Both the position numbers and the translations under genes were made by a program. 64,000 nucleotides of DNA. Origin: CBDUQN01 sp965369375. GTDB lineage: Bacteria > Krumholzibacteriota > Krumholzibacteriia > Krumholzibacteriales > Krumholzibacteriaceae. Location of the stretch: the NCBI GenBank assembly GCA_965369375.1, contig CBDUQN010000007.1, positions 5,650 to 69,649 of the forward strand, read 5' to 3'. The notes beneath the pieces were generated by a model, which ran no database searches, had not been told where the DNA came from, and saw only the letters and a list, made by a program, of their open reading frames with translations. This document shows, one piece after another, positions 19,401 through 27,289 of the stretch; positions within the stretch are counted from its first letter, which is position 1; every line of letters starts with the position of its first letter.

Positions 19401-19980
19401 TCGGAATGTCGATCGACAGCAGTCCCTTGCCCGCCTTGCCCTTCCGTTCCCGTTGCAGGCTGTACTTGATGTCTTCGATCCAGATCTCTCTGTTGCTCTT
19501 CTCCCTGACCCTTCTTACGTACTCGTCGAGCGTAATAAGCTCGATTTCCATTCCCTCGAGAGCCATATCACGCGGGTTGTAGTAGTAGAAAGCGTCCCGT
19601 CTCTCCTCGTTGCGCGAAAACCGGTACCCCGCCGGCACGCGGAACGTGTAGACATACTCCGAGAGAAGATCGAATTCGACTACTTTCTTCCTGAAATCGA
19701 ATGTGCCGCCGAGGAAGTTCGGATAGATGCTCAATCCCCCGAGCACGATGTACCGCGCGGGCGGTTCTCCCTTCTCGGCGATGTAGTAACGGATTGAGAG
19801 TTTCTCGGACATATCTCGAAGATCTATGCCGAGATCCGTGTTGAGCGTATCGGTTTGGGACCAGAGGGGAAACGGAAGGAACAATACAAGGAACAATACG
19901 AGGATGATCGCAAAATAAATCGACCGTCGTGAAATCGACCCCGCCCGCTCTCTGATGCAAGCCTTTACTAACAACGCCAT
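13486..19980 (-). CDS. sprA: SprA/Sov-type outer-membrane translocon of the type IX secretion system
   Basis: A very large exported protein homologous to SprA, the barrel of the T9SS that passes CTD-tagged proteins across the outer membrane. Residues about 19-42 form a signal peptide (basic stretch, long hydrophobic core, then LWSQ). The SprA pattern of repeated beta units is seen: HGNIGEKINVEISHSSQG and LIEMGDTDLTLRGAQLISYS followed by GLFGIKT in the first third, and the family hallmark FIDDMEGVEDS near residue 870. A Pro/Gln/Glu-rich linker spans about 1755-1870. The end, aromatic-alternating and finishing EFTF, resembles a barrel strand. The 2164 residues are slightly short of the Bacteroidetes protein. 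AGGTGG abuts ATG 19980, so TTG 19974 may be the real start. Confidence 0.9.
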   Translation of the reverse strand: MALLVKACIRERAGSISRRSIYFAIILVLFLVLFLPFPLWSQTDTLNTDLGIDLRDMSEKLSIRYYIAEKGEPPARYIVLGGLSIYPNFLGGTFDFRKKVVEFDLLSEYVYTFRVPAGYRFSRNEERRDAFYYYNPRDMALEGMEIELITLDEYVRRVREKSNREIWIEDIKYSLQRERKGKAGKGLLSIDIPIPLPKQLERIIGSGKATNLTVQGRESITIGGKSNWCANCPQTEGRPQQNKFPDLDMQQRLSVDLHGNIGEKINVEISHSSQGTGIGSTNRVRMNYIGFDDEIIKLIEMGDTDLTLRGAQLISYSGTAKGLFGIKTVAQVGPMELTVIASKEEGETATGTFTATGGQTSSWKVADYGFIKRQFFFFETPGDNFKDAFDDPSNNFRRIYPVVGGADNDEMEVFISLKPHEYGQTGEAEYFMRAYPVPDNKEIDESENSFRGRFRKLDIEEDFELIQEYSSEGVTRYIGMRLFQTLADGRALVVRYKSEDVGTAAKYVVGDYREFSASETDTLTAELICPPYEDFGADSTVSPYPSTWKMMMRNIYSLGSGRIDPDAPFRVRIERNVNEDNNHIHTESNILYLRLFGLDRYDRTGAAARDDEVDNVPGILNLADGYIMLPWFEPFDVPYEVMVDANKFYVAEPFINPDDPGESDFDDATLERNNAIYNKVLTPSLKNESHLYDVVVEASSGQRTFQLAAFDIIEGSEAITIDGVKLSRGADYDIDYMSGTVTLKGEVLAELQARPDARVSIDYQHVPIIGGGKSSLLGVGANIDLSKHSRLNLTYLYNSTGSPKYSPRLGEEPGRNMAADINGNFTFNPRWMTSIANILPRVDTDDQSSLNISAEMAMSIPNPNVKGEAFIDDMEGVEDSDAISLVRRNWFEASPPLDPVTLEPLGTSVDDVPDFNWFNPSRTDQLDKWVTTRWDLNPSLDTRENSNITSLFIKVHNPDVARDDQWAGVMTGFPGGLDLTTTQYLEIWVNDYQIDPARRGGVLHIDIGKIDEDFFEPELDAFNDEDKPPYTWTADEDSGFVGAVDEKLYRDPYPGILNEATWDETRQVYRGINSRILNGIHDSEDLNKNGRLDESNAYYALELRLGDTALVDVREQYPETDYPEYYAEREINRSKAWRMYRLDLSHVSDFLVSDMGGEPRWDAIQQMRLWVSGFDSLVGSEGHRIEIAGLKIVGNKWEYNGIRDLNDEIPPDSLDKTHPNQKITIGVINNKDHPQYRPPYPVGTEEGLENREQSLIVSVEKFADSTSFRAVKRFFGQGQSYQQYRELHLFIYPDWSGNLAGCDFYFQIAYDSVSYYELAIPITNEMSGRWISVSINLGDLTNLKLVESDEEIVTATIQDVVNPDRSYTAKVRGNPTLFEVRNLYLGLRNTSGRLIDNGWLWFNDIKLGGVRRDIDHAERVSLSANLANVIQLSGQWQRTGPEFRSLRQSQGSGVTNNAMAFSAKSRIDHFIPTLGFELPFSARVNSSTALPKYVPRSDVEIADEAIRESQKSVNNSHSYNISLSRRGSRNFLMKTVFDNLKMSYSYSKKKIYSPTTRDTTVTHSGNLNYRISFRRGRELGLFKGIKWRYWLSNFSLVSSASRQVRHTHSLTGDEFIKRPVGYGSGLDNSVSTLYEPFQSIKIELDMKEHRDRSIDHYILGIPVGVQTSFNHSLRLNFSPRGNFFILSQFRPRIDYTSRYNEDLRPNIRQEGDPFGTRNVNAQRDMSFVFDVDIGDYSLMLGEFLHILPRGSSSRRSSGATRSTTMETREDRERRLRESRPSEFKAPVPTSMTEPQLLPGYDPNQIQPQQQPPPTPPEREEKSEPRGETKPSDLGVTKQQVDVPTEKDKEPDEQQQAESDTTAASKTDPLKIFKKLFRLMGRIEPLKSNINHTRRSSYQRLYERAGFAYQFGLSSKSGVLGRSKEVENNPERENDNLVFDLRSGIELAPRIDLDVRFNYVIAKSNHGGTVTRTERVTWPSLNLSWGGMENSRFLKSFIKQSDLKVSFEKKTSSDIRRDVTSYLLSPNWNFVWKNDLTTNVGVSYKRNVTIDNMQEIWSKGWGVTFNMKYNFSGTKGFGIPLPFLGRKKIKFKSTLTADLGISYNSSSKYNQRKSDNVLSVTPRASYRFSNKISGTVSMSYVRSVAGQTGWINHSLGLHVTAEFTF

Positions 19981-20108
19981 CCACCTGTGAAATCGCCATT
20001 GTCGGTTTTAGTTACCGGCCGCTCCTCTCGCTCCGGACTTCCGAGTGCAACGGTCGGCGGTATCGGTATCAGCCAAAAATCCTCTATCCCCTGCATTTAA
20101 AATCTCTG

Positions 20109-20136
20109 TTGTTCACAAATAAATATGTGTTACATT
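20109..20136 (+). promoter_or_regulatory. candidate promoter for the lptF-lptG-GWxTD unit
   Basis: TTGTTC (20109-20114) and TACATT (20131-20136) are 16 bases apart in an AT-rich stretch within the sprA/lptF divergent region. Both boxes match consensus at four of six positions. It would give a leader of about 270 bases before lptF. Confidence 0.35.
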
Positions 20137-20144
20137 ATTTTTAC

Positions 20145-20412
20145 GCATAATTCTTGAAACACTTTGTTAAAGCAGTAGGTTCGACAGGCCGGCACTGTCC
20201 CGAAAAAGAGACAAGACCATGAAATATTGTCCACAAGAAGGTACACGAACCCAACCTCCCGCCTGCTGGTTTTATGCAAGCAGCTCAGGGGTGGGAGTCC
20301 GTGAATCGAGAATAGTCAACCTTCACTACGGGCGCTCGAGGACGGTTCCTCGGTGTGCGCCGGTTATGGCGCGGGGCATCCCCGCCCCATGCAGAAAAAT
20401 CCTCCTAACTCT
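20145..20412 (+). promoter_or_regulatory. long structured leader or possible small RNA upstream of lptF
   Basis: This gene-free stretch has several inverted repeats: nested stems CTCCC/GGGAG (20256-20260 with 20293-20297) enclosing CTGCT/AGCAG (20263-20267 with 20279-20283); GCGCC/GGCGC (20357-20361 with 20368-20372); and a perfect GCGGGG-CAT-CCCCGC hairpin (20371-20385) overlapping the previous stem, so the last two are mutually exclusive. No Shine-Dalgarno is seen before lptF. It matches no riboswitch class I can recognise; an RNA gene or attenuation leader is inferred. Confidence 0.35.
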
Positions 20413-21876
20413 ATGAAAATGTATATTCTTGATAGATACATCATCAAATCGCACGTCGCCCCTTACCTCTTCGGCCTTGCCCTCATTACCTTCGTTTTCG
20501 TCATGGATTTCATCTTCAGGTACCTCGACCTCTTCATCGGGAAGGGGGTTGATTTCTTCGTCGTTTTGGAGTTCTTCGTGCTCTCACTGGGTCATATGTT
20601 TGCATTAATTATTCCAATGGCCGTGATGCCCGCCACGCTCATGGCGTTCGGACAATTGACTTCCGAAAACGAAGTTACGGCCATGAAGGCGATGGGAGTC
20701 TCACTCTACCGGATGATTCTGCCCGTTTTGCTGGCCGCGATACTCCTCGCGGGGGGGCTCGTTTTCTACAATAACCGCATTCTCCCCGAGAGCAACCACC
20801 GGCTCATGAACCTGATGATCGATATCGGAAAGATGAAACCGACACTCGAAATACGGGAAAACATCTTCAGCGAAGCTGTCGAGGGATACACGATCCTCGT
20901 CCGGGAAAAAGATGACCGGACAGGCAGGATCGAGGATATACAGATTTTCGAGAAGAAGCGGGGCGGCATTCCGAAAACGATCATAGCCCGCCGGGGAACG
21001 ATGCGGTTCATCGCCGAGGAGGGTGTTCTGCGGTTCGAACTCGAAGACGGAGAGATCCACGACATGCCGGATCCGAAGGATGTGAGAACATACCGCCGGA
21101 CGACATTCAAGCATTTGGTCCTCAACATTCAGGATATCGAGCGAAAACTGAAACGGAGCCAGCGTTCCCACCGCGGTGACCGGGAAATGAGCGCGGCGAT
21201 GATGCGGGCGAGAATCGTGGAGATCGAACAGAATATCGGGGGCGTGAAAAATCACATGCACCTGGTGGCTGCAGAGCCGTACCTGAACTCACTCACGCCG
21301 CATTTTCCCGTTTTTGGGGATCTCTCGCCCAGCCAGGAAACGGCATCCCCGCTGCCGGGTCCCACCCCGAGAAAAGCGACAAGCCAGGACATGAGGCGGG
21401 TGGCGGAACAGGTCCTTCAGGTGCTCGAAACGGAAACACACGTCATCGAATCGAACAGAAGCCAGATATCCAGATACGGCGTCGAGATTCACAAGAAGTA
21501 TTCGATCCCTTTCAGCTGCATCATTTTCATTCTTCTCGGCGCCCCCCTCGCAATCCGATCCGGCAAAAGGGGAATGACGATGGCGGTTGGATTCAGTATC
21601 CTGTTCTTCCTGGTTTACTATGTCTTCCTCATTAGCGGGGAAAAGCTCGCGGACCGGAGATTCGTCGCCCCCTGGCTTGCGATGTGGCTGCCGAACATCC
21701 TTTTCACAGTGTCCGCGATGCTGCTGCTTCACAGCACCGTTCGGGAGGCACAGACGATCAACTGGAAACGATTCAATATTTTACAAAGGATCAGGCGGCG
21801 CGGGACGGCGGACACCGCGCAACCGAGCGATAGTAAGCGAACGCGCAAGGCGCTTGGGCGAAAAGACACACCGTGA
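20413..21876 (+). CDS. lptF: LPS export permease, LptF/LptG (YjgP/YjgQ) family, first copy
   Basis: Inner-membrane subunit of the LptB2FG transporter that extracts lipopolysaccharide from the inner membrane. It begins with the family sequence MKMYILDRYIIKSHVAPYLF, has membrane helices near residues 13-40, 50-80 and 100-125, the SENEVTAMKAMGVS cytoplasmic motif that contacts LptB, a periplasmic beta-jellyroll (about 130-330) and three helices near the C-terminus. The 487 residues include an extended charged linker (about 245-345). ATG 20413 or 20419 can start it; neither has a good ribosome-binding site. It overlaps the next gene by four bases. Assignment as F rather than G rests on order only. 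Confidence 0.88.
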   Translation: MKMYILDRYIIKSHVAPYLFGLALITFVFVMDFIFRYLDLFIGKGVDFFVVLEFFVLSLGHMFALIIPMAVMPATLMAFGQLTSENEVTAMKAMGVSLYRMILPVLLAAILLAGGLVFYNNRILPESNHRLMNLMIDIGKMKPTLEIRENIFSEAVEGYTILVREKDDRTGRIEDIQIFEKKRGGIPKTIIARRGTMRFIAEEGVLRFELEDGEIHDMPDPKDVRTYRRTTFKHLVLNIQDIERKLKRSQRSHRGDREMSAAMMRARIVEIEQNIGGVKNHMHLVAAEPYLNSLTPHFPVFGDLSPSQETASPLPGPTPRKATSQDMRRVAEQVLQVLETETHVIESNRSQISRYGVEIHKKYSIPFSCIIFILLGAPLAIRSGKRGMTMAVGFSILFFLVYYVFLISGEKLADRRFVAPWLAMWLPNILFTVSAMLLLHSTVREAQTINWKRFNILQRIRRRGTADTAQPSDSKRTRKALGRKDTP

Positions 21877-22952
21877 GAATACATGACAGATATATTCTGA
21901 ATGGTTTTTTGCGGAACCTCGCACTGGGTCTGCTGGCGTTCACCGTTATCTATATCACGGTGGACGTAAACGAAAAGGTAGACACGTTCCTCGATCACAA
22001 TGCGCAGGTCATCGATATCATCTCCTACTATATCTTCAAAATCCCCTGGATCATAGTCCTCATCCTGCCCGTTTCGATTCTCCTCTCGACGATTTTCTCT
22101 CTCGGCAGACTCTCGCAGGAAAACGAGCTCACCGCGTTCATCGCTTCGGGAACACCGCTCGTCAGGGTGGCGGCGCCTATTTTGGTATCTGCATTCTTCA
22201 TCAGTTTCATATCGATCGCTTTTGGTGAATTCGTTGTCCCGAGGGCGAATCGCAAAAGCGAGCGGATCATGCTCGTTGAAATCGAAAAAAAGAAAAAGCG
22301 CGATTCCTTTCGGTACAAACACAATCTTCACTACCAAGGCGAAAACGACCGCGTCTACGTCGCCGACAAGTACGATCTCCAGATGAATGTCCTCGTCAAT
22401 GTGATTATCCACGAGTACGAGGACGCGAGCATACGAAGGAGAATTGACGCGAGAAAGGCGTTCTGGGACGGTGAAAAATGGGTATTCGTTAACTGCGTCG
22501 TTCGGGAATTTGTTGGTGACAAAGAGACGATCTCCACCTTCGACCGCATCGCCATGACCGATCTGCCCGAGAAGCCCGACGATCTCGCCAAGGAGGAGAT
22601 CGCGCCGGAAGAGATGAATTATAAGGAGCTCCGAGAGTATATAGACAAGGTGAGGCGCAGCGGGGGACCGGTCGACAAGTACCTCGTCGATCTCTACTTC
22701 AAATTCAGCTTTCCGTTTACCAACCTTATCTTCGCCGTGATCGGAGCGGCTCTATCGTCGGCGAAACGAAAACCTTCCCTTGCCACCGGATTCGGCCTGA
22801 CGCTCTTTATCAGCTTCACGTATTACGGAATATTGAGAATCGGGCAGGCGCTCGGCCACAGCGCGACGATTCAACCTCTGCTTGGAGCATGGATCGGAAA
22901 TATTATATTTATAGTGATTGGTTGCGCCCTCCTGTTTCACGCGAACCGCTGA
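21873..22952 (+). CDS. lptG: LPS export permease, LptF/LptG (YjgP/YjgQ) family, second copy
   Basis: Partner permease of the previous gene, starting at a GTG that overlaps its stop (GTGA). It shows the same plan: N-terminal helices (NLALGLLAFTVIYITVDVNE; WIIVLILPVSILLSTIFSLG), the SQENELTAFIASGTPLVRV coupling motif, a periplasmic domain (about 125-260) and three closing helices with a GIGQALGH-like segment (RIGQALGHSATIQPLLGAW). The 360-residue length matches LptG. Encoding F and G together is usual; the matching ATPase gene lptB lies about 18 kb away on the other strand. Confidence 0.9.
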   Translation: MRIHDRYILNGFLRNLALGLLAFTVIYITVDVNEKVDTFLDHNAQVIDIISYYIFKIPWIIVLILPVSILLSTIFSLGRLSQENELTAFIASGTPLVRVAAPILVSAFFISFISIAFGEFVVPRANRKSERIMLVEIEKKKKRDSFRYKHNLHYQGENDRVYVADKYDLQMNVLVNVIIHEYEDASIRRRIDARKAFWDGEKWVFVNCVVREFVGDKETISTFDRIAMTDLPEKPDDLAKEEIAPEEMNYKELREYIDKVRRSGGPVDKYLVDLYFKFSFPFTNLIFAVIGAALSSAKRKPSLATGFGLTLFISFTYYGILRIGQALGHSATIQPLLGAWIGNIIFIVIGCALLFHANR

Positions 22953-22987
22953 TGCACACCCGCGCATAACCGGTGGGAGCACATACA

Positions 22988-24661
22988 ATGTTCTCTGGAG
23001 ACGGAAGAGGCTTGATGGAAAGATCGGTGTTTATTCTACGAAAATTTTCGATCCTGCGAGCGCTCGCTTTCACGTTCACCGCACTATCGCTGTTGTCGGT
23101 CTCACTGTACGGGGCGGGAGAGAACTTCAAAGGAGAGCTTTCCCTGATCAGAAAGCTCACTCCGGAGGAGCGGCTTACTTTTTTCAGCCTCCAGTATCTG
23201 ATGAACCAGTTCCAGCAGAAGCAGTACCTCTCCCTCCCGACGGCCGGGGAACGCGAAGTATGGGTCGAGCGGTTCTGGCTGGATATCGATCCGACGCCGG
23301 CAACGGACCGAAACGAGCGCAGAATAGAGCACGAGACGCGCGTGAAGTTTGCCCGAAGGCTCTTCAAGAAGAAAAAAGCGCCGGGCTGGGACAAGCGCGG
23401 GGAAACGCTCATACGGTTCGGAATGCCGACCATGCGGGCAAAAACATTTGGTAATATCGGTTTCTACCGCCAGGAGCCTCCCGGAGAAATCTGGTATTAC
23501 TCGAGCCTCGACATGCTCGTCCCGTTCCACGATTTCAATCTCAGGGGAGAGCACATCTACGCGATCGAACCGTATGGGAGAAGCTCCCGCGAGGAGCTCA
23601 GGAGACTGGCAAATATCGGCAAATACTACCAGTACGAGATAATCAACAACTACTACGCGACGGAATACCTCAGCCCGGATGAAGTGAAGGACCTCGTAGA
23701 CTTCAACCCCGACGAGATCGACTACCTCGCCGATCCCGATCTGAGGCTCTTTGCGGCGAGGGATCTCATCGCCGAGTGGCAGGCGGAGAAAACCCGGAAA
23801 TCGGTGAACAATTTCTACAAGTACATGAAAGAGAATTCGCTTATCTATTCATTCGAAATGAACCAGGAGCTCCTCAACGTCTACTTCGACGTCATCGCAT
23901 TCAGCGGCGGAGAGGGACTGTACCGAACGGAGGTCAATTTCGAGGTTCCCACCGAGGAGATACTCTTCGTCCAGCAGGAGGGCAACCTGAATGCGAATAT
24001 CGATTTCAGGGTTGTCGTACGGGATATGGAGATGAACAAGGTAACGGAGGGCGAGGACGTCGTCACAGCGGTGACATCTGAAAGGAACATGGAAACGATG
24101 CCGAGCCTCCTGCCCGGGCAGATCGTGCTTACGCTCGAGCCGGGATATTACCACCTCGGGCTGGAGGCAATCGATCTGAACTCCGGCAAGCGCGGAACCT
24201 TCAGAACGAATGTCGAGCTTCCTCCCCCCGGCAAAGCATTGCGTATAAGCGATATCCAATTCGCAAGCACGATCAAGGAGACCGAGGAGAATGTCAAATT
24301 CGTCAAGGGGAACATACAGGTGATCCCCCACCCCATTCACGCGTACCGGATACCGTATCCCCTTACCGTTTATTTCGAGATTTACGGCCTAGCAACGGAC
24401 AGGGAGGATCTTGCCTATTACTCGGTCGAATACGCCATTGTCCCGATGCAAAAGAGGAGAAAAGGGCTCGTTCTCGTAGAGGTGGATCTCGCCTTGAGCT
24501 CAAGATTCGAAACGACCGGATTCGGCTCAAAGCAGGTTCAGAGAATCGAGATCGCCACCGGAAACCTGTGGAAAGGTGTCTTTCAGCTCGTCGTGAAAGT
24601 CCAGGATCGCAGAACCCGAAAGGTCGTTGAGCGGCGCGCCACCTTCTCGATACTGGACTGA
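22988..24661 (+). CDS. GWxTD domain-containing exported protein (divergent)
   Basis: A member of the GWxTD-domain family, typical of FCB and Acidobacteria genomes and of unknown function. A signal peptide lies at the N-terminus (basic, then ALAFTFTALSLLSVSLYGAG). The conserved block comes next: EVWVERFWLDIDPTPATDRN, then KFARRLF, then PGWDKRGETLIRFGMPT. Here the naming tetrad is GWDKRG instead of GWKTDRG, so the TD pair is lost. The remaining about 350 residues are beta-rich with two repeats ending in YSVEYAIVP and VFQLVVKVQD. ATG 22988 follows GGGAG by nine bases; ATG 23015 is an alternative. It closes the lptF-lptG unit and may act at the cell envelope. Confidence 0.75.
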   Translation: MFSGDGRGLMERSVFILRKFSILRALAFTFTALSLLSVSLYGAGENFKGELSLIRKLTPEERLTFFSLQYLMNQFQQKQYLSLPTAGEREVWVERFWLDIDPTPATDRNERRIEHETRVKFARRLFKKKKAPGWDKRGETLIRFGMPTMRAKTFGNIGFYRQEPPGEIWYYSSLDMLVPFHDFNLRGEHIYAIEPYGRSSREELRRLANIGKYYQYEIINNYYATEYLSPDEVKDLVDFNPDEIDYLADPDLRLFAARDLIAEWQAEKTRKSVNNFYKYMKENSLIYSFEMNQELLNVYFDVIAFSGGEGLYRTEVNFEVPTEEILFVQQEGNLNANIDFRVVVRDMEMNKVTEGEDVVTAVTSERNMETMPSLLPGQIVLTLEPGYYHLGLEAIDLNSGKRGTFRTNVELPPPGKALRISDIQFASTIKETEENVKFVKGNIQVIPHPIHAYRIPYPLTVYFEIYGLATDREDLAYYSVEYAIVPMQKRRKGLVLVEVDLALSSRFETTGFGSKQVQRIEIATGNLWKGVFQLVVKVQDRRTRKVVERRATFSILD

Positions 24662-24749
24662 TTCCCCGGATAATCAGACGTGATTTATTCGTATCCCGAT
24701 CATACGCACGGATTTCGCAGGCATTGCTGTGCCGGCGCGAGACGCGGTG

Positions 24750-26006
24750 CTACGTCCCCTCCTCCCAGCTTGCCAGATACTTCTTCTGCTTCTCTGTCAG
24801 CTCGTCGATCACGCAGCCGATGGCCTCGAGCTTGAGACGGGCGATCTCCTCATCGATTTCGAGAGGCACGGAATAAACCTTTTTCTCGAGATCGCCTTTG
24901 CTCTTCACAATGTACTCTGCAGAGAGGGACTGATTTGCGAAACTCATATCCATTACCGATGCCGGATGGCCCTCGGCCGCGGCGAGGTTTATCAGACGGC
25001 CCTCGGCGAGGAGATTGATCCTGCGGCCGTCGGGGAGAACGTACTGGTCGATGTGCTCGCGAATGCGGCTCTTGCTCTTCGACATCTCATCGAGCTCGGG
25101 GATATCTATCTCTACATTGAAGTGGCCGGAGTTGGCGACGATCGCTCCGTCCTTCATGAGCTCGAAGTGTTCCTTTCTAATGACCGAGACATTGCCGGTC
25201 AGCGTTATGAAGATATTGCCTGCTTGCGCGGCTTCCATAGAGCTCATCACCGAAAATCCGTCCATGACCGCTTCGAGGGCCTTCACCGGATCGACTTCGA
25301 CAACAATTACATTCGCGCCCATACCCCGCGCCCTCATTGCCGTTCCGCGCCCGCACCAACCGTATCCGAAAATGACGATGCGTGAGCCCGCGAGCAGAAT
25401 GTTCGTCGCCCGCATGATGCCGTCGATGGTACTCTGCCCCGTGCCATAGCGGTTATCGAAGAAGTGCTTCGTTTGCGCGTCGTTCACGGCGATGACCGGA
25501 TACGCCAATACGCCGTTTTTCTCCATGCTCCGGAGCCTGATGACGCCGGTCGTTGTTTCCTCCGTTCCCCCATCCACGACCTCGAGGAGCTCGCGCCGAT
25601 CCTTGTGCAGCTTGCTGACGAGATCGGCGCCGTCGTCCATCGTGATGTGCGGCTTGATGTCGAGGACTGAGTCGATATGGCTGTAGTAGCGATCGTTATC
25701 CTCTCCCCGCACCGCAAAGACGGATATTTCGTCGTGCTTGATGAGTGAGGCGACGACATCATCCTGCGTGCTCAGGGGATTGGAGGCGCAGAGGGCCACC
25801 TCGGCGCCTCCCGCCTTGAGCGTCCGCATCAGATTGGCCGTTTCCGTCGTCACGTGCAGGCAGGCGGCTAATCTCACGCCCTCGAGCGGTTTCTCTTCGC
25901 TCATCTGTTTCCGGATCAGGGTGAGAACCGGCATATGCTCGTCCGCCCAGTCTATCCTCTGCTTCCCCGCCTCGGCCAATTTCAAGTCGCTGCAATCATA
26001 ATTCAT
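24750..26006 (-). CDS. ahcY: adenosylhomocysteinase
   Basis: NAD-dependent hydrolysis of S-adenosylhomocysteine to homocysteine and adenosine, removing the inhibitory product of methylation. Recognisable segments are AACLHVTTETANLMRTL, the substrate-binding NDAQTKHFFDNRYGTGQST, the Rossmann glycine motif FGYGWCGRGTAMRARGMG and NSGHFNVEID. It has 418 residues, the shorter form lacking the roughly 40-residue insertion of many bacterial and eukaryotic enzymes. ATG 26006 is chosen because AGGA lies seven bases upstream; the longer frame overlaps metK. It follows metK by 40 bases, forming a SAM-cycle pair. Confidence 0.96.
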   Translation of the reverse strand: MNYDCSDLKLAEAGKQRIDWADEHMPVLTLIRKQMSEEKPLEGVRLAACLHVTTETANLMRTLKAGGAEVALCASNPLSTQDDVVASLIKHDEISVFAVRGEDNDRYYSHIDSVLDIKPHITMDDGADLVSKLHKDRRELLEVVDGGTEETTTGVIRLRSMEKNGVLAYPVIAVNDAQTKHFFDNRYGTGQSTIDGIMRATNILLAGSRIVIFGYGWCGRGTAMRARGMGANVIVVEVDPVKALEAVMDGFSVMSSMEAAQAGNIFITLTGNVSVIRKEHFELMKDGAIVANSGHFNVEIDIPELDEMSKSKSRIREHIDQYVLPDGRRINLLAEGRLINLAAAEGHPASVMDMSFANQSLSAEYIVKSKGDLEKKVYSVPLEIDEEIARLKLEAIGCVIDELTEKQKKYLASWEEGT

Positions 26007-26046
26007 TACATGTTCCTTTCCTGACTGGATGTGTATAAACGGCCGG

Positions 26047-27189
26047 CTAGACCTTCGACTTGAGGACATCGACATAGTCTAGGTTCTCCCAGGTAAATTC
26101 CTTCTCCTCACGGCCGAAGTGTCCGTAGGCGGCGGTCTTTTGGAAGATACCCCGCAGCAGTTTCAGACGTTCGATGATGCCCCGGGGAGTAAGATCGAAC
26201 GTTTCGCGCACGATCTTGGTGAGCTTCTCGTCACTGACGATGCCCGTGCCGGATGTATCGATCATGAGAGATACCGGTTCGGCCAAGCCGATCGCATAGG
26301 CGAGCTGAACCTCACACTCCTCGGCGAGCCCCGCGCCCACGATATTCTTCGCGACATGGCGCGCGGCGTACGAGGCCGACCGGTCTACCTTCGAAGGATC
26401 TTTGCCCGAGAAGGCGCCGCCGCCGTGGCTTCCGAAGCCGCCGTAGGTATCCACGATGATCTTTCTGCCGGTCAATCCCGTATCCGCCATGGGGCCGCCC
26501 CTGACAAACCGTCCCGTCGGATTCACGAGAACCTTGTAGTCGGTCTGATCGACATCGAAACCGGCGACAACCGGCTTTATGACATGCTCCACGAGCCCTT
26601 CGCGGATCTCATCGAGCGAGACATCTTCACTGTGCTGGGTAGAGAGGAGAACCGTATCGATCTTCTTTGGGACATTATCCTCGTATTCAATCGTCACCTG
26701 CGATTTTCCGTCCGGCTTCAGAAATGTAAGCTCATTAGCTTTTCGCACCTCGGCCATCTTCATGACGAGACGGTGAGCTATGATGATAGGCATCGGCATG
26801 AGGACATCAGTCTGCCTGCAGGCGTATCCGAACATCATGCCCTGGTCTCCCGCCCCCCCTCTATCGACCCCCATCGCGATGTCCTCGGACTGCCCTTCTA
26901 TTGTGGTGAGAACAGCGGTCGTCTCATAATCGAATCCGAGATCCGGGTCGGTATAGCCGATATCATGGATTACTTCACGCACGAGCTTGGGGATCTCGAC
27001 ATACTCTTTCGTGGTAATTTCGCCCGAGATGAGCGCCATACCGGTCGTGACGAGTGTCTCGCACGCGACACGCCCGGTAGGATCGTTGGACAGAATCGCA
27101 TCCACGATCCTGTCGGAGATCTGGTCCGCCACCTTGTCCGGATGTCCCTCGGTCACGGATTCCGAAGTAAAAAGATGTCTCTCAGACAT
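26047..27189 (-). CDS. metK: S-adenosylmethionine synthetase
   Basis: Makes SAM from methionine and ATP. The signatures are intact: TSESVTEGHPDKVADQISD at the N-terminus, GAGDQGMMFGYA (ATP-binding hexapeptide region), DTYGGFGSHGGGAFSGKDPS with the phosphate-binding loop, and the closing region with YGHFGRE. It has 380 residues, slightly compact. A strong AGGAGG lies six bases before ATG. The 100 bases upstream are too short and unstructured for a SAM riboswitch. Co-transcription with ahcY is likely. Confidence 0.97.
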   Translation of the reverse strand: MSERHLFTSESVTEGHPDKVADQISDRIVDAILSNDPTGRVACETLVTTGMALISGEITTKEYVEIPKLVREVIHDIGYTDPDLGFDYETTAVLTTIEGQSEDIAMGVDRGGAGDQGMMFGYACRQTDVLMPMPIIIAHRLVMKMAEVRKANELTFLKPDGKSQVTIEYEDNVPKKIDTVLLSTQHSEDVSLDEIREGLVEHVIKPVVAGFDVDQTDYKVLVNPTGRFVRGGPMADTGLTGRKIIVDTYGGFGSHGGGAFSGKDPSKVDRSASYAARHVAKNIVGAGLAEECEVQLAYAIGLAEPVSLMIDTSGTGIVSDEKLTKIVRETFDLTPRGIIERLKLLRGIFQKTAAYGHFGREEKEFTWENLDYVDVLKSKV

Positions 27190-27289
27190 GCAACGCCTCC
27201 TCTAAACAAGTAGATTCCTATGTAATAATTTATCCGAATATATAACTCTTTTGTAATGGATTCATCAAAGTCAAGCGAAATCAAACGCA

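Noticed and set aside
20160..20400. 6S RNA gene
   Set aside because: The region folds, but the long imperfect rod with a central bubble could not be matched to the 6S pattern by eye; reported only as a structured leader.
27190..27289. SAM riboswitch ahead of metK
   Set aside because: Only 100 bases are available, AT-rich, without the conserved stems of any SAM riboswitch class I know.
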